Source: Gammaproteobacteria bacterium
GTDB lineage: Bacteria > Pseudomonadota > Gammaproteobacteria > Pseudomonadales > Azotimanducaceae
Direction of reading: 5' to 3'
Assembly: GCA_009839505.1 (NCBI GenBank)
Contig: VXPO01000016.1
Location: forward strand, 19,042-83,041
Length of the DNA stretch: 64,000 nt
A model generated the notes under the pieces. That model made no database searches and was not told the DNA's origin. It saw only the letters and a list, made by a program, of their open reading frames with translations. The translations under genes were made by a program, and so were the position numbers. Shown here in pieces: positions 62,698 to 64,000 of this stretch; the stretch's first letter is position 1, and each line of letters opens with the position of its first letter.

Positions 62698-63570
62698 ATG
62701 GAACCGATGGTCAATATCGCGTTGCGTGCCGCGCGCCGGGCGGGTCAGGTGATCCTTCGCGCCATGGATCGCGTGGACACCCTCCACGTCCAGGAGAAGG
62801 GTCGCAACGACCTTGTGTCGGAGGTGGACCTCGAGGCCGAGGACATCATCGTCGACACCATTCGCAAGGCCTATCCCGACCACGACGTCGTCGGCGAAGA
62901 ACGGGGCAGCCGGGATCCTGAAGAGGCGCCACCCGAAACCAAGGCCGAACTCGGTCCCATCGGCGATGTCCCGGAACCACGCGTCTCGTGGATCGTCGAT
63001 CCCCTGGACGGAACGACCAACTTCGTCCACGGCATACCGCACTTCTGCACGTCCATCGCGGTCACGCGAGGAGCCACCCTGCTCCACGGGGTGGTGGTGG
63101 ATCATGTGCGCAACGAGGAATTCGCCGCCACCCGGGGTGCGGGGGCGCGGTTGAACGGACGACGCATCCGTGTGGCCTCGCGCGACCGCATCGACGACTC
63201 GATCATCGCCGGCGGGTTGCCGTTCGCAAGCGTGGCAACCCATATCGATTCCTACACCGACGTGCTCAAGGTGTTCATGTCCCGCTGCCGCACGCTGCGA
63301 CGCCAAGGCTCCGCGGCCCTCGACCTGGCCTACGTGGCAGCAGGACGGGTGGACGGTTTCTTCGAACTCGGTCTCAAGCCCTGGGACACGGCCGCCGGCG
63401 CCGTGATCGTGCGCGAAGCGGGCGGTTTCGTGGGCGACGCGGCCGGCGGAGACCGCTTCCTCGAAACCGGCAACATCGTGGCCGCCAATCCGAGATTGTT
63501 CCGCGCCATGCTGCGCGTGATCCGGGCGACTGCCGAAGCGAATCGCGACGTGACCCTGGCGGAGGGGTGA
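62698..63570 (+). CDS. suhB: Inositol monophosphatase family protein SuhB
   Basis: 290 residues (E. coli 267). Mg-dependent phosphatase fold: EVDLEAEDIIVDTIR, then the metal motif WIVDPLDGTTNFVHG (D100, D103), and FFELGLKPWDTAAGAVIVREAGG. The extra 20 or so residues are an acidic Pro-rich insertion (about 70-92) after the GEERGS segment. SuhB also binds ribosomal antitermination complexes in E. coli. A TACAAT hexamer (62682-62687) lies 10 bp before the ATG and could be a -10. Confidence 0.94.
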   Translation: MEPMVNIALRAARRAGQVILRAMDRVDTLHVQEKGRNDLVSEVDLEAEDIIVDTIRKAYPDHDVVGEERGSRDPEEAPPETKAELGPIGDVPEPRVSWIVDPLDGTTNFVHGIPHFCTSIAVTRGATLLHGVVVDHVRNEEFAATRGAGARLNGRRIRVASRDRIDDSIIAGGLPFASVATHIDSYTDVLKVFMSRCRTLRRQGSAALDLAYVAAGRVDGFFELGLKPWDTAAGAVIVREAGGFVGDAAGGDRFLETGNIVAANPRLFRAMLRVIRATAEANRDVTLAEG

Positions 63571-63576
63571 AGGCGG

Positions 63577-63593
63577 TGCACGGGCTCCGTGCA
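63577..63593. terminator. Hairpin after suhB
   Basis: TGCACGG-GCT-CCGTGCA, a perfect 7-bp stem shortly after the suhB stop. No T tract follows, so termination is uncertain. Confidence 0.4.
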
Positions 63594-63633
63594 TGAAGTA
63601 GTCTCGCTCCGATCGTTCGACTTGACGCGTCTC

Positions 63634-64000
63634 ATGAACCGATACGCACGTGGTATTGCGGTTCCGGTTCTGGCCGGATCGTTGGCGTGGCTGGCCGGAT
63701 GCGGGGGCGGAGGTGGCGGCGGTGGCCCGGCGCCCGGCCCATCCCCGACCAGCAATGCCAGACCGTCCATCGCCGCGATATCGGATCCGGCCGCCCTGAC
63801 CGTCGGCGACACACTCGAGGTCAGTGTTTCCGTAACCGACCGCGACGCGTCCGACACCCATACGATCGAGGCATCGAGTGACGATAGCGTCGTCACCGTC
63901 TCGGTCGACGGCCTAACCCTCACCCTCTCCGCCCAAGCGTCCGGAACCGCCACGGTCACGGTGACCGCGACGGACAACAGCGGCAGCGCCAACGCGACAT
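63634..64000 (+). CDS. Gly-rich lipoprotein with Ig-like/cadherin-like repeats (partial)
   Basis: The gene runs off the window; 122 codons are seen. The lipobox LAGC (Cys23) is followed by eight consecutive glycines, then a Pro/Ser linker. A beta-sandwich-like region follows (SDPAALTVGDTLEVSVSVTDRD, then SSDDSVVTVSVDG and ASGTATVTVTATDNSGS), the look of large surface proteins with repeated Ig/cadherin-like domains. It is probably a long outer-membrane or secreted adhesin-type protein. Confidence 0.75.
   Translation, partial: MNRYARGIAVPVLAGSLAWLAGCGGGGGGGGPAPGPSPTSNARPSIAAISDPAALTVGDTLEVSVSVTDRDASDTHTIEASSDDSVVTVSVDGLTLTLSAQASGTATVTVTATDNSGSANAT

Noticed and set aside
62590-63861. N-terminal extension of the trmJ frame
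   Set aside because: It runs antisense through suhB; the TrmJ family start is at 62586.

Overview
The window is GC-rich, densely coded DNA that fits an uncultured-type gammaproteobacterium, probably marine or host-associated. The main evidence is gene order. guaB-guaA-tadA-purL with divergent xseA, der-bamB-yfgM-hisS-rodZ-rlmN-ndk, iscR-iscS, and trmJ/suhB are the same neighbours that sit close together in the E. coli 53-58 minute region. The accessory genes (two Cys-type sulfatases, a large TonB-dependent receptor, a phytanoyl-CoA dioxygenase family protein, a DUF3604 protein, an LLM-type flavin oxidoreductase and an acyl-CoA-dehydrogenase-like flavoenzyme) are typical of marine heterotrophs. 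No rRNA, tRNA, CRISPR array, prophage or intact insertion sequence was seen.

Layout. 1-5.1 kb: an array of short interspersed repeats, an adrenodoxin-type ferredoxin, class I fructose-bisphosphate aldolase, a sulfatase, a C13 (caspase-fold) peptidase, a candidate structured RNA with its own promoter and terminator-like hairpin, and an LLM oxidoreductase. 5.2-11.7 kb: a DUF4153-like membrane protein, an acyl-CoA-dehydrogenase-like flavoenzyme, and an 1147-residue ABC-permease/M1-like fusion. 11.8-21.0 kb: a minus-strand nitrogen-scavenging operon (ABC substrate-binding protein, permease, ATPase, two DUF1989 proteins, a biotin-dependent urea/guanidine carboxylase, allophanate hydrolase). The DUF1989 pair suggests guanidine rather than urea is the real substrate. 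21.1-23.2 kb: a second repeat array, then leuA preceded by a leucine-rich leader peptide. 23.3-33.9 kb: a minus-strand purine block, guaB - MITE-like palindromic element - guaA - tadA - amidohydrolase - purL - gamma-carbonic-anhydrase-like - purT. 33.9-40.6 kb, plus strand: xseA, an M23 peptidase, a secreted sugar-dehydrogenase-like propeller with four C-terminal repeat domains, and a FAD/NAD(P)-binding protein. 40.6-51.7 kb: a third repeat array, a secreted esterase, PhyH, a second sulfatase, a TonB receptor with a clear terminator, a DUF3604 protein and an orphan peptide-type solute-binding protein. 51.7-63.6 kb: the conserved der...iscR block, a fourth repeat array, trmJ and suhB. The window ends inside a Gly-rich lipoprotein gene.

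The strongest items for follow-up are: (1) the structured RNA at about 3946-4108, which carries a 13-nt perfect complement to the 16S rRNA 3' end, a 10-codon ORF and a hairpin series; (2) the inverted arrays of a GGTGGATGTCC repeat at four loci, two of them bracketed by a second repeat family; (3) the palindromic element wedged exactly between the guaB stop and the guaA start; (4) the probable guanidine-assimilation operon with a truncated allophanate hydrolase; and (5) the leuA leader. Repeats repeatedly supply stop codons or N-terminal codons to adjacent genes (the LLM oxidoreductase, guaB, trmJ and the solute-binding protein). All calls come from reading the sequence; no database search was run.
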